In this document: positions 13,172 through 22,705 of the stretch, piece after piece
Numbering within the stretch: position 1 is the stretch's first letter
Layout of the letters: each line of letters starts with the position of its first letter
Source of the DNA: Marisa cornuarietis
Lineage: Eukaryota; Mollusca; Gastropoda; Architaenioglossa; Ampullariidae
DNA: 64,000 nt
Direction: 5' to 3'
NCBI GenBank assembly: GCA_004794655.1
Contig: SMMW01000042.1
Coordinates: 2,723,501 to 2,787,500 of the forward strand
Notes under the pieces: model-generated
Database searches by the model: none
What the model saw: the letters and a program-made list of their open reading frames with translations, nothing else
What the model was told of the DNA's origin: nothing
Translations under genes and position numbers: made by a program

Positions 13172-13804
13172 AGTGAGAGAGTGAGAACTGTTATAATTAT
13201 TTCAGTATCTATCAAAATGTATTTGTATATCATATGACAATCTGATAAAACTTGACATTTGTAAAAAAAAAAATGAACTAGAAACTGTTAAAGTCTCTCC
13301 AATTGAAGTTATAAGAAAGATAATTTTACTTGCTATCATTGGTACGAAATAATACCGCATTTAAAGGGAGCAAAATTGAGATGAACGCATATCTCCATTG
13401 GTATCGCAATATTTCACGGCCGAGAGACAGGTGTTTTTCATAAAGCCCTCCGCGACTGTAAATCGATGGTCATGTGACATCCTCCGTAAACGTCGTGACA
13501 TACAGTCAAACAAAATAAACTAACTGTCCTTAATGAGCCACGTAGAACTGAAAGAGTGCTGTCAGAAAAAAAAATCGCATGAAAAATGTCTTTTTTCCAA
13601 ACTCGTAGCCCCTTTAACTCATAGGCTCTGTGTCGCGGCACACTGTGAAACGTAACGTGTTATTCTCACAACAAGAGAAAGATCTGCCAGCGGACATCCC
13701 GTGAACTTGCTACCCAAAAATGCAATAGTAAATCTCTTCTTGCTTCTTTTCGTTCTTTTTTCAAACTAAAAGCAAATTGAACCACTATTAAATTTTATAC
13801 AATA

Positions 13805-14015
13805 CTAGAAACACTGTAGAACATCTAATAAACTACCGCGTTTCGTCAAAGTCTGTAGAATATCTAATAAAACTGCAAAGTTTCATTAATACCGTAGAAT
13901 TTCTAATAAACTACAATTGAGGATTCGTCAATTTCTGTGAAATATCAAATAAACTACAAGGTTTCATCAAATACTGTAAATATCTAATTAACTACGAGGT
14001 TTCATCAAAAGGAGT
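13805..14015. repeat. Minisatellite, unit about 40 bp, five copies
   Basis: Five imperfect copies of CTGTAGAATATCTAATAAAC followed by TACAAGGTTTCATCAA. TGTAGAA-type starts lie at about 13,815, 13,854, 13,893, 13,936 and 13,975, so the spacing is 39-43 bp. Confidence 0.8.
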
Positions 14016-15430
14016 ACAGACCCTAACCACACCTATACATGATTATTTTCCCTGGAGACAATAACAGGCAATTTGGGATAAAACTCCAAAGTGAAGGGGA
14101 ACAAACATGGCATAACATACCTTTAAATTAACGTTATCCGTCTAACATTCAGAAAAATATCAGACACTCAAACAAAGCACCCAGCATCGCCAAATATAAA
14201 TTCAACTTTGCATGGAAACACAAAGATTAACGAATCAACCATTCACGGATTTACTAAGACCACCCACGTGAAATTATAGTGAGATAGTCCTCGGAGGGAC
14301 TCTCATCTTTATAGGAGTGTCAAGACAGTTAGTTACCGCCTGAACTCATAAAATTAAAGTCAACAGTGTCCGAACCTTATTTCTTTCAAACTAACAATTA
14401 CTGACAGATCTCACCCTGTCTTACAAGTACTCACAGCTTACTGTGTTCTGACGCCAAGTCACTGGCAAGAGCGGAAGTTCACGCTGGTGCGAATGATACA
14501 CCAATAAGTAATCAGCATCCAGAAGCAAGAATCTCCTCACCGACGTGTATACTCTAGTGAGCAGAGGTCACCTCGTACAGGCCGAGAGAAAGAAAGCACT
14601 CCCAAGTTGCGCTACAGGCACAGAAGACGCCTGGGTCTCCCCTTTCAGTCTGTTCGACCACAGGCAGGGTACACCCGGGTCACCTCACCCCAATAAGCCG
14701 AAGGACTCTAACACAGAGAAGGAGATGGCAAGCGTGATTTCTGTCCGTAATCCTGTAATCTTTAAGCATTTCTTTCTGATTTCCCAAAAGTATAGAAAAA
14801 TGTATACAGTTTTCGACAAAAAGCGTTTACTGCGTTTGGGGAATAATTGATTTAAGGGGGGCAAAGGGGTAAGGGCCTAATTTTAACTGAAAAAATCTGA
14901 AATATCCGTATCACCTGGTTTATTAAAAGCAATTCATTGAGGTCACACAAAGTTCGAGACATGAAGATGGACATAAGGCTTATCAAACGTTTATTAACAA
15001 GTGCTTCCCCTTTCCACACACGGTACAACGGCCAGACACAAAAAGGTCAACGCGTGGTACGCTTCAGTTAGCTTCTATTCTTCAGCACGTGCCGCTCGCA
15101 TAACTTTCACGACTCACGATTGGTACACACTTTCATAAACAAAAGGTGTAGAAGGCTGTTTTGATGAGTGGGTGACTGAAGATCGTGATAACAGACCACG
15201 GACATGAACTATCAAAGTGCTTATTCACGGGGGAAGTGTGCTGCACGCCATTCTGTGCTTCATGTCATCATTGACAAGGTTGATTTATATTTTGTCCCGG
15301 ATTTCCAACACTTTAGACGCACGAATATCTCCAGGAGTACACTCTCTAGTTATATCCATTGTTTTCACGACGAATAAATCACGTGATACACACATTTCCG
15401 TCCGCCGTTTTGCGCCATAAGCAGACGAAA
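14016..15430. other. Intergenic / upstream of the 15,431 exon, no gene seen
   Basis: No recognised coding sequence. The last 100 bp before 15,431 become CpG-richer (ccgtccgccgttttgcgcc), possibly the 5' end of the following transcript. Confidence 0.35.
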
Positions 15431-15627
15431 ATGGCGTTAGCTGGTAGTACTTGTGAGCGCGAGCGAGGATGGTTTTTAAAAGATAGTGATGTTAAAGAAC
15501 GTTGCAAAATAAAACCTTCTGAGATCGGCATGTGTCCTTATGACATTCTATCCGAAGCATTTAGCCGGGATCGAATGAAGTGGCTGGAGTTGACATATAT
15601 CGACATCGTCAACTACCTAGTTGTGGG
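15431..15627 (+). CDS. N-terminal exon of a SWIM/YqaJ-recombinase-like family protein (partial)
   Basis: From ATG 15,431 (gacgaaaATGgcg) the frame reads MALAGSTCERERGW, then IGMCPYDILSEAFSRDRMKW and LTYIDIVNYLVVG, up to a donor GGG|GTAAGT at 15,627/15,628 (phase 2). The block ..GM.P.DIL..AFS+D..KW..L.Y.DIVNYLV.. is what I know from the N-terminus of large invertebrate proteins with a SWIM zinc finger and a YqaJ-type exonuclease domain. These are often multi-copy and perhaps element-derived. The later SWIM and YqaJ exons were not found downstream in this window. This is therefore either a very long first intron or, more likely, an orphaned exon. The family call rests on memory of the motif. 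Confidence 0.5.
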
Positions 15628-15960
15628 GTAAGTTTTTGGCCCTCATAACTCATTACCTTACCAACCTCACCATATGCCAGATTTTGTGGCAAAATGGATT
15701 TCTCTTACAGGTACCTTTAGTTATAGATCATATACCTTGTACGTCCCCACCCTCCCCTCTGACTCAATATGTTGAATGGATGTTAGCGAAAAAACGAGTG
15801 GGGACTGTGTTTACTTCTCTTCCCTTCTGATACTGACTGTGCATACCTTATCATCTTCAAAGGAACATTCTCACTTCTGTGGTCCATAAAAAGTTGAGAG
15901 CTTTAGAATGTTGAACCTATATTGAAATGGCATACAACAATTTTTGTAGATCTTGATTGA
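15628..15960. other. Gap between the two convergent exons
   Basis: Starts with the strong donor of the plus-strand exon. Contains a possible acceptor (ttctcttacag, about 15,712) but no frame after it that continues the SWIM/YqaJ family. Confidence 0.35.
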
Positions 15961-16149
15961 TTAGTCAGTTTTAATACATGACAATGCTGCTTTCCATAGT
16001 CTCCTTCTCTCCTCGCTAAGGGCTTTAGCTTCCTCTCCCTCCTTTAAGCGCACAACAGGAACACGATAAAAAATAATTCTTCCCCCCGGTGGAATCCCAT
16101 TCTGTTTTCCAGTATGATTAAAGCAGTTAAAAACAGCACAACCTTGCAT
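15961..16149 (-). CDS. N-terminal half of a THAP-domain protein (partial)
   Basis: From ATG at 16,149-16,147 the minus strand reads MQGCAVFNCFNHTGKQNG, then IIFYRVPVV, then RRRLWKAALSCIKTD and a stop. It has the THAP hallmarks C-x4-C (residues 4 and 9), F.R.P and the invariant-type Trp in RRRLW. THAP domains are DNA-binding zinc fingers (C2CH) in transcription factors and in P-element-derived transposases. The second zinc pair (C-x2-H) and the C-terminal motif are absent, so the rest lies in an unseen exon or is lost. A GT inside TCATGTATTA could be a donor. It is convergent with the plus-strand exon at 15,431-15,627. Confidence 0.5.
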   Translation of the reverse strand: MQGCAVFNCFNHTGKQNGIPPGGRIIFYRVPVVRLKEGEEAKALSEERRRLWKAALSCIKTD

Positions 16150-16184
16150 GTTTACGAAAAACAGATTACTGAGACCAATGAAGG

Positions 16185-16256
16185 ACCTGGCGAGCGTAGG
16201 GCGCAAAATGGCGTCCGCCCAGCTAGCAGACGAGGCCGCAAAACTGATGACGTCAA
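16185..16256 (-). promoter_or_regulatory. Putative promoter of the THAP exon: CRE plus YY1-like site
   Basis: A CpG-rich patch about 40-110 bp upstream of the THAP start codon holds a full CRE palindrome TGACGTCA (16,248-16,255) and an AAAATGGCGTC motif (about 16,205-16,215) like the YY1 core. Position and content suggest a real TATA-less promoter. Confidence 0.4.
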
Positions 16257-16267
16257 ATGAAAACAAT

Positions 16268-16525
16268 GGATTGCCTCTGAAACAGCTAAGAGTAGACGCT
16301 CTAGTGGTACTGCACCTGAAATAGCTAGGAGTAGACACTTAGTGATGCCTCTGAAGCAGCTTGGGGTAGACACTGTAGTGATGTTGTCTGTGTGGTAACT
16401 TAGAATGTATAGTCGTTGTCTCTGTGGCAGCTAGAAGTGTACAGTCTAGTCATTTTGTCTCTCCAGGAGGTAGGTGCGGTCAAGTTGTTTTTGTGGCAGC
16501 TATGAGTCTACACTGTCTGTGAAAG
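16268..16525. repeat. Degenerate minisatellite, unit about 50 bp
   Basis: Five or six diverged copies built on TGCCTCTGAAACAGCTA-GGAGTAGACACT and GTAGTGATG. Lies just upstream of the THAP promoter. Confidence 0.6.
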
Positions 16526-16529
16526 CCAA

Positions 16530-17308
16530 TGGTAAGAAATTCTCTTTGACTTTGTATTCGGTACTTGCTTTAGGTGAGGTGTCGTGGGGGTTAGTAGGCT
16601 CGATAGCGGAAAGGAATTCACATTTTCAGATAACTTTGAGGGTGTAAGATGTGGTCAATGCTGATTGCAATTTGGTGACTTGTGAGCCTATAGGCGTGTC
16701 ATGATGCCTCTTTCCTAAACGACCAATCTGCACGCCTCGCTCTGGTCGTAAACTTTGAGCACTGACAGATCAGGCATTTGCCAGCAACACTGTCACGTCA
16801 AGGACAGGAGAGGGGGCTGTGGAGGTGAGGGCATAGTGAGGGGCAAGCTGTGAGGGTAAGGGGTTAGCGTGCAAGGGGAGCCCTGCTTCCAGGATTCTGT
16901 TAAAGAGTAGTCGAAGCGATTTGCTCTCGTCTAACAGAGCTGCTCTGATTACCAGAAGTCTGACAACAGATAACAAGATTATTTGATTACTTGTATAAAT
17001 AAAGATTACATGAGCTCAGAGACTCAGTCAAAATGAGAAATAGAATTGTAAGACCCCACAATGTACGTCGAAGGTCTTAGCCATGAACACTTTAAGAAAC
17101 ACATCAACACGTGAAGTATCAATAATATCTTATTTTGCTTGACATGATAGCATAAATTCCTTAGCACAAATCTTAACCTATTCAAACTGATTGCCATTAC
17201 TTCACACTGACATTGCTAATTGCCCACCTTTACGTTCGACAGAGCTGTTGTTATGTTGACACTACTGATGTCAGCATTGACACTTTTCTGTCTTTATTGT
17301 TCAGCGCC
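16530..17308. other. Intergenic, no gene seen
   Basis: No supported coding sequence or repeat. Confidence 0.4.
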
Positions 17309-17312
17309 TTAA

Positions 17313-17540
17313 CCCTCTAAGCCCGTCATAAAAATATTTCTATGTTCAAAAACATGGGGTTAAAATTTATAATTTTGAAGACGATAGTGAAACTGCAGAG
17401 CCACGATTGTGGAGCACGCTATCGTGGCTCATCGTGCTCTGCCGGTAGGGCCACAGTCGTGGGCCATCGTGCAAAAAGAGAATCACGATCATCTTGCTCT
17501 GCCGGTAAGGCCATGATCGTGGAGCATCGTGCTAAGAGGG
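17313..17540 (+). mobile_element. piggyBac-like MITE, copy 1
   Basis: Begins TTAA|CCCTCTAAGCCC at 17,309 and ends AAGAGGG|CTAC at 17,540. The inside is built of repeated pieces such as GTGCTCTGCCGGTA and CACGATCGTGGAGCATCGTG that can form hairpins. A diverged inverted copy lies at 59,759-60,028. The TTAA target and CCCT...AGGG ends are the piggyBac signature; the right TTAA has mutated. No coding capacity. Confidence 0.65.
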
Positions 17541-17544
17541 CTAC

Positions 17545-19700
17545 GATGCAGATTGTCAGCCAGTTGTTTTTTTCTTCAGCTTTGTTTTCATCTTTACCTC
17601 GAGCCCGTGTTTGTCGGTATCTTTGATTGCGCTTTTTGCTTAGAATTGTATTCATTTACAGCTTTGATGGACTGCAAGAGTGTTTCCCCTACTGCTCCAC
17701 GACTTTAACCTCTGCTTCCAATGGCAACAAGCTTCACATCCGCCTATTGCCGACACTAGTCATTAATTCTCGTCCCCGAAGCCCTCGCCTCATAGCCTGC
17801 TCTTAACAGGCCTCATTTTATGTCCTGCCAAGACACGGTCCATTTTCACTATGTTAGACTCTCTCCATCTCTCTCATCACAGGCAAGCTGCAAAACACGG
17901 TGTCTTACCAGCCCAGGAAGGCTTTCTTCATTGATTTATATTTATTTTTGTCTTCAAGATCCACCAAAAGCAAGATGGCCACTTGTGTCCACTTTCGTCC
18001 CTGACAGACGCATGAACGTTCTTCCTGCAGACGCCTTCATGGTTTCCCTCTGGCTATTCGTGTCCTCATCCTGCACAGTACTTTTTGTGTTTCATGCACC
18101 TTTGTTGGTTCCTTTGTGCGCCTGTGCATGCGTGCAATGTTATCAATCCACCAGAGTGTGTGTATGTACATGGCATATCTGGATCTCAGATACCTAAAAG
18201 CTACATAAGAGGACTTAAATGAGGCTGTGTGAGGACCTTCCCTGGTCTAAATCAGAGCGTGTTGGAAGTTCAGACAGGAATGCCGCTACCGCATAATGTG
18301 ATGATACCTGTGGGTGCGTGGTCTGCACGAGCAATGTGATGTTATTTCCGGCTTGGGTGTCGGTGCCTAATCTGATAAGGTGAAATGCTTCGAGAACAGT
18401 CTTGCTGATTGCTCAGACAATTACACAATCTGCTTCTCGTGTTATTTTGTCAACATATTACTACCCCAATATTATATGCTACTTTCCTACGTATGAGCTT
18501 GGTGACTGGAGAAGTGTAGGGACAGCCAATGTTTCAAGGACGTGATCAGGTCAGACAGGTCATCGAGTAACATGAGAAAACTTTTGTAATAATCGTCTAC
18601 CAAAAAGTTACTTAAGGCATTGCTTGCAGGCTACCAGACCATGTGGCTTCTAATAAGAAAATAGAACAAATTCATGTGCATGCCTTGATAACTGGGTATT
18701 TGAAAAATTTGTAATAAGGGAAAGCTGTTGACGCCACAAGGAATGGGGTCCAGCGCCAGCGAACGGCTGGCTACAAAGAGCCCTTAATGACCTGAAGCCG
18801 TAGTTACGACGCGGTTGCAAGTCGCTGCCCCGGGTTAAAATGGATGTCCGGGGAAAGTCATAAAGGGGTGGGAGAGCCAAACCCGAGGCAAAAGGTATAC
18901 CGGCTTGAAATACGACTTTATTCATTAGGTTTTCTGACATTCGGTAACCCTGGATTTCATTTCTTTTCTTTTTTTCCATTGTATTTTATTGGCTCGAAGC
19001 TCCGTTTTTATCCAAATACAAGGGTTTTGATGTTTCCGCTTCATACTTTATACCCCTGCTGTTCGAACAATGATTTGCCTGTGTCCTGTACTAACAGGTT
19101 TGTGACTCGGATCAAGTCTGGGTCAAGACCGTAGACAGTGACGGCAACTTCGAAGACCAGTTGATGATGGCAGGAAAACATTTGCAGCAAACGGACAGTC
19201 GGGCGTTTAAAGGCAACCTTCTGTGAAGATATGATGCGACACGTGTAACGGGTAGCAGAGTGCTTGGGAAAGCGACTACTAGATGCTAATGTAAAGAATA
19301 CACAGCAAACAGACTGAAAAATATAGCGAAAATTCGTTGGTGCAGTCAAGTGGTAAGCGAGCCCCGGCATAGCGTGGATGTCCCTGTGTCAGCTTCTGTA
19401 GCGAACATGATCACAGGCTGCGTGTTGGGCTCGACCTCTCATGCAAATCTGTCAGCAATTCTTCCTTGTGAAGTACGGAGGGGAGGAGGAACCCCTGTTT
19501 CCTGTTGCAATCTGTTCGCTCTACGGTGGAAAAAGCACCGTCGGCTCAAAATGACCGATTGAAAATGGGAGGGAGGTCTAGCGCTGACAACATTCACTGA
19601 AGATTTATCCTTCAGATGTACAACGAAAAGTAAACCATCGTGCATCTTTTTTTACACTTTGTCTATTCTTCTGCTGGCTACTTGGTTAAATTACAGTCGT
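17545..19700. other. Intergenic, no gene seen
   Basis: Several incidental frames on both strands, none with a recognised domain. No clear repeat structure. Confidence 0.35.
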
Positions 19701-19714
19701 GTGCCTTATCAAAA

Positions 19715-19915
19715 CTTCTTACATTATAGCTGTAATATCAACTCTTTCACGTTGAACTAAATGTCGTATCAACACTTGCCATATCGTAGCTGTGGGTTGT
19801 TTTACTACTCGTTATGTTACAGCTGTCAGCTCTTGCCATATTACATATCAGCTACTCTCACATTACAGCTATGTGTCACATCAACTCTTGCCATATTAAA
19901 CGTGTTTCATGCGTT
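19715..19915. repeat. Degenerate tandem repeat, unit about 40 bp
   Basis: Four or five diverged copies of a unit resembling CATATTACAGCTGTG..TATCAACTCTTGC. Confidence 0.45.
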
Positions 19916-20317
19916 AATACATGACACGTAGCTGTTTACTCGACTGTTTATCATGTGAACATCAATGTGTTTGTCCTGTCTGGTCTGCATGTCAAACGAC
20001 GCACTAAGGCAGACGATATCAACACATCCTCGTACAATGTTATGTAGACTCTAAACACTCTAGGTTTTTAAAATTCTCAGAATCAATGGAAAGACTTCGT
20101 ATCAATAGAAGTGCTTGATCTTGAGAGAAAGTTTGAAAGGAGTCAGTTTGTCAGAGAAACCTCCTGGAAGAGAGGGCGGGGAAATGGGGTTATCTCGCCT
20201 GATTGGTTCGACATGATGCATGAAGAGTGGAGTGGCCAAGCAGGCCTCTCGAGACAGCAAGTGGCGGTGATGATGATGCTAGCGGGGTAGCGGTGTTGCT
20301 GGCAGTGTAGTCGCAGT

Positions 20318-20319
<2 letters not shown>

Positions 20320-20378
<59 letters not shown>
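20320..20378. repeat. (TG)n(AG)n microsatellite
   Basis: About 22 TG followed by about 7 AG, the same TG-to-AG arrangement as at 11,656. Confidence 0.95.
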
Positions 20379-20379
<1 letters not shown>

Positions 20380-20639
20380 TGATTAACGAGAAGTGTCAGT
20401 TTTCTTCTATTCTCAACCACTGCTTATACAGGAAATCAGCAGCTTGTTATCTTTGTATGACTCTTTTAAATTACTGTTAATTTTTTTCTGTCAAATACGT
20501 TCATTCTGATTTGTTTCTGATACCTTGGTTTGTTTTTTATATATTTTTTTATTTGTTATTTGTATCTTCTCCTTCATCCTTTCTTGTCCTTTTCTTGTCC
20601 TTTTCTTTCTTGTCCTTTTCTTTACTCCCCTTTCACATC

Positions 20640-20783
20640 ACCAATACAGTGAAGGTTGGCTGTCCTGGGTTCAGTTCTCGTCTCGGGCACGCTGTTCTTT
20701 CTCTGCATGTGGCATCTGTTTACAGGGCTGGCTGCCTTGCCGTGATATAGCCTTAGCTGCTGGCTCGGCGTAAAAAAAAATCA
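20640..20783 (+). mobile_element. tRNA-derived-type SINE with 11-bp TSD
   Basis: Carries a B-box-like GGTTCAGTTCTCG (about 20,669), then CATCTGTTTACAGGGCTGGC, a GATATAGCCTTAGCTGCTGG tail and a poly(A) stretch. CCTTTCACATC flanks it on both sides (20,629-20,639 and 20,784-20,794), an 11-bp target duplication. There is no clear A box, so the copy is 5'-truncated. Related copies lie at 11,757 (-) and 21,370 (+). It lies about 300 bp upstream of receptor coding exon 1. Confidence 0.8.
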
Positions 20784-21090
20784 CCTTTCACATCTCTTTC
20801 TCTTTCTTCGCAGATAAACTAACAGAGCATTTGTCTAATGTTATTTCAGGTAGGTTATTTAAAAATCGATCCATTGCGTCAGAAAGTTTGTAAAGTATTG
20901 TTATTTTAACTTTCATCTCATTTGGTATCTCGCAGCACAAAGGATGTGTGAAGAGTACGTGAGGGGGTTTGTCGTGTCCACTTACGTGCAGGCGCCTGTG
21001 TATCACACCTTCCTGCTTTCTCTTTTCCAGTCATATCGCCTACACAGTCAGCAACTAGATATCCGCGCCATAGCCGTTCTCACTACTGCC

Positions 21091-21313
21091 ATGACAACCA
21101 CACACCGCTGCTCCGAAGTCAGGAGGCACAGCAGCGCCAGCGAAGAGGGGAGGGGGCGGTGCGGTCTCCCTGCAAGAGACAGAGTGTCCGCGTGTGATGC
21201 AGGCCCCATCCTGTCGGTCGCATCCTTGCTCTTGACATTATGGGCCTCGCTGTCGGCAGCCATGATGGTAATGGCAGAGAAAGAGCTCAATGGAAACCTA
21301 AACAACGTGACAG
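21091..21313 (+). CDS. nAChR coding exon 1: signal peptide
   Basis: The frame ends GTG ACA G|GTAACT (phase 1) and joins exon 2 (TC TGG CAG) to read NNVT-V-WQTPEY. From ATG 21,091 (tgccATGa) there is a long charged N-region of about 37 residues. Next comes a hydrophobic core [20 protein letters not shown] to about residue 62, then [12 protein letters not shown]. The segment is GC-rich, unlike its flanks. It is assigned by signal-peptide character and phase match over a 9.3-kb intron, not by direct homology. Another in-frame ATG lies at 20,944, but a likely acceptor (tcttttccag, 21,030) separates it, so 21,091 is preferred. A 5' UTR exon probably lies upstream. Confidence 0.6.
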
Positions 21314-22670
21314 GTAACTCGTGTCTGTCTGTCTGTCTGTCAGATTCTTTATCTCGGTGACCTTTCTCGGGGGCGACCGGTGGTGGAGTGCTTAAAACAC
21401 CAGCTTGTCACGACTGCAGTGAGAGGGCCTGTGAAAGGGCCTGGGTTCAGATTTCGTCTCGGGGTACCCTCTGTATTAAACACCTGTTCGCAGGGCTGAC
21501 CGACGGGGGTTTACTCCGGATCTCCGAATTCCCTCCCTCCACAATCCCTGTCCGCTATAGCACGAAATCGCCTCAAGGTGGAACCAGTTTCTTCATAAAC
21601 CACCCAACCACCCAACCAACCAACCAGCCAACCAGCTAACCGAGACGTTTCGTGGTTGCTTGATGAACTACCGGTTGATCTGTCGCTTCCTGGCCTTTGT
21701 CTCTGATTTTTTTTCTAGTTCAATTAGCTCTCTTCATTTAGATTAGAAAAGTAAAATATTTTTAATCTGCTAGTTTAGAATCTTGACACGCTACACAGGA
21801 AAATCTGCATATATATGCGATATCGTTTTATCACCATCTCTTACGTTCAACATCATTTCGGTGCCGAGATCCTTCTGCTATTCCTCCAATTCTCGCAGGA
21901 CAGCTGAATGCTGTGATTCCACATTGAATGCCCGCTTTGTCATTGTCAGTTACGGGGCTCAATTGACTGTGCGTTTCAAGGCTTATTAAATTAAGTGCAC
22001 TACATTTCTTTGAATGTTATGGCTTTTGCCATGAGAGCCTAGCATTTTAGCAATTTTTAGAGCGAACCTGGTTGTTCCGCACCGCGAGCAGATTCGTATT
22101 ACTAAGGAGGGTGACCTAGAAGAATTAATAATGTATGTGTGTGTGTGTGGGGGGGAGGGGTAGGTACGTATGTGGGAATGGATGGGAGTATGTGTGAATA
22201 TGTTTATGTATTGTTTTCCAAGTATCTCAGTACCCCTTGGAGGCAGAAAGAATCGTAAAGAATATTGAATTGAATTTCATTGTTTATATACATATGTATA
22301 TGTGCATATATCTTAGTAATGTATATGCATATTTGTGATATATGGATACGTATTTCTACGGTATGAATTTTCCCTCACTGTAACTGTTGTACTGGCTATA
22401 AATTTGTAACATGTCACGTGATAATATTATTATAACAAACATAGAAGATGTTGACAAAGATAGCTACATCTTCGGCAATATGCTGGTGATAAAGGTCCCT
22501 TAGAAACAGCCCTAACCTAAAAAAAAAAAAAAACAGTTTCTCTTCCTTCGTTCCATGAAATGTGTGGGTAGTGTATAGTGAATAGCGAATACTCTATAGT
22601 GTCTGTGAAAGAGAGAGAATGAATGTGTATTTGAGCGCGCGCGTGTGTGTGAGCTTGTGTGTATGTGAGC

Positions 22671-22705
<35 letters not shown>

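Noticed and set aside
18720..18900. rRNA-like GC-rich segment
   Set aside because: Superficially resembles rRNA in composition, but no conserved rRNA block could be recognised.
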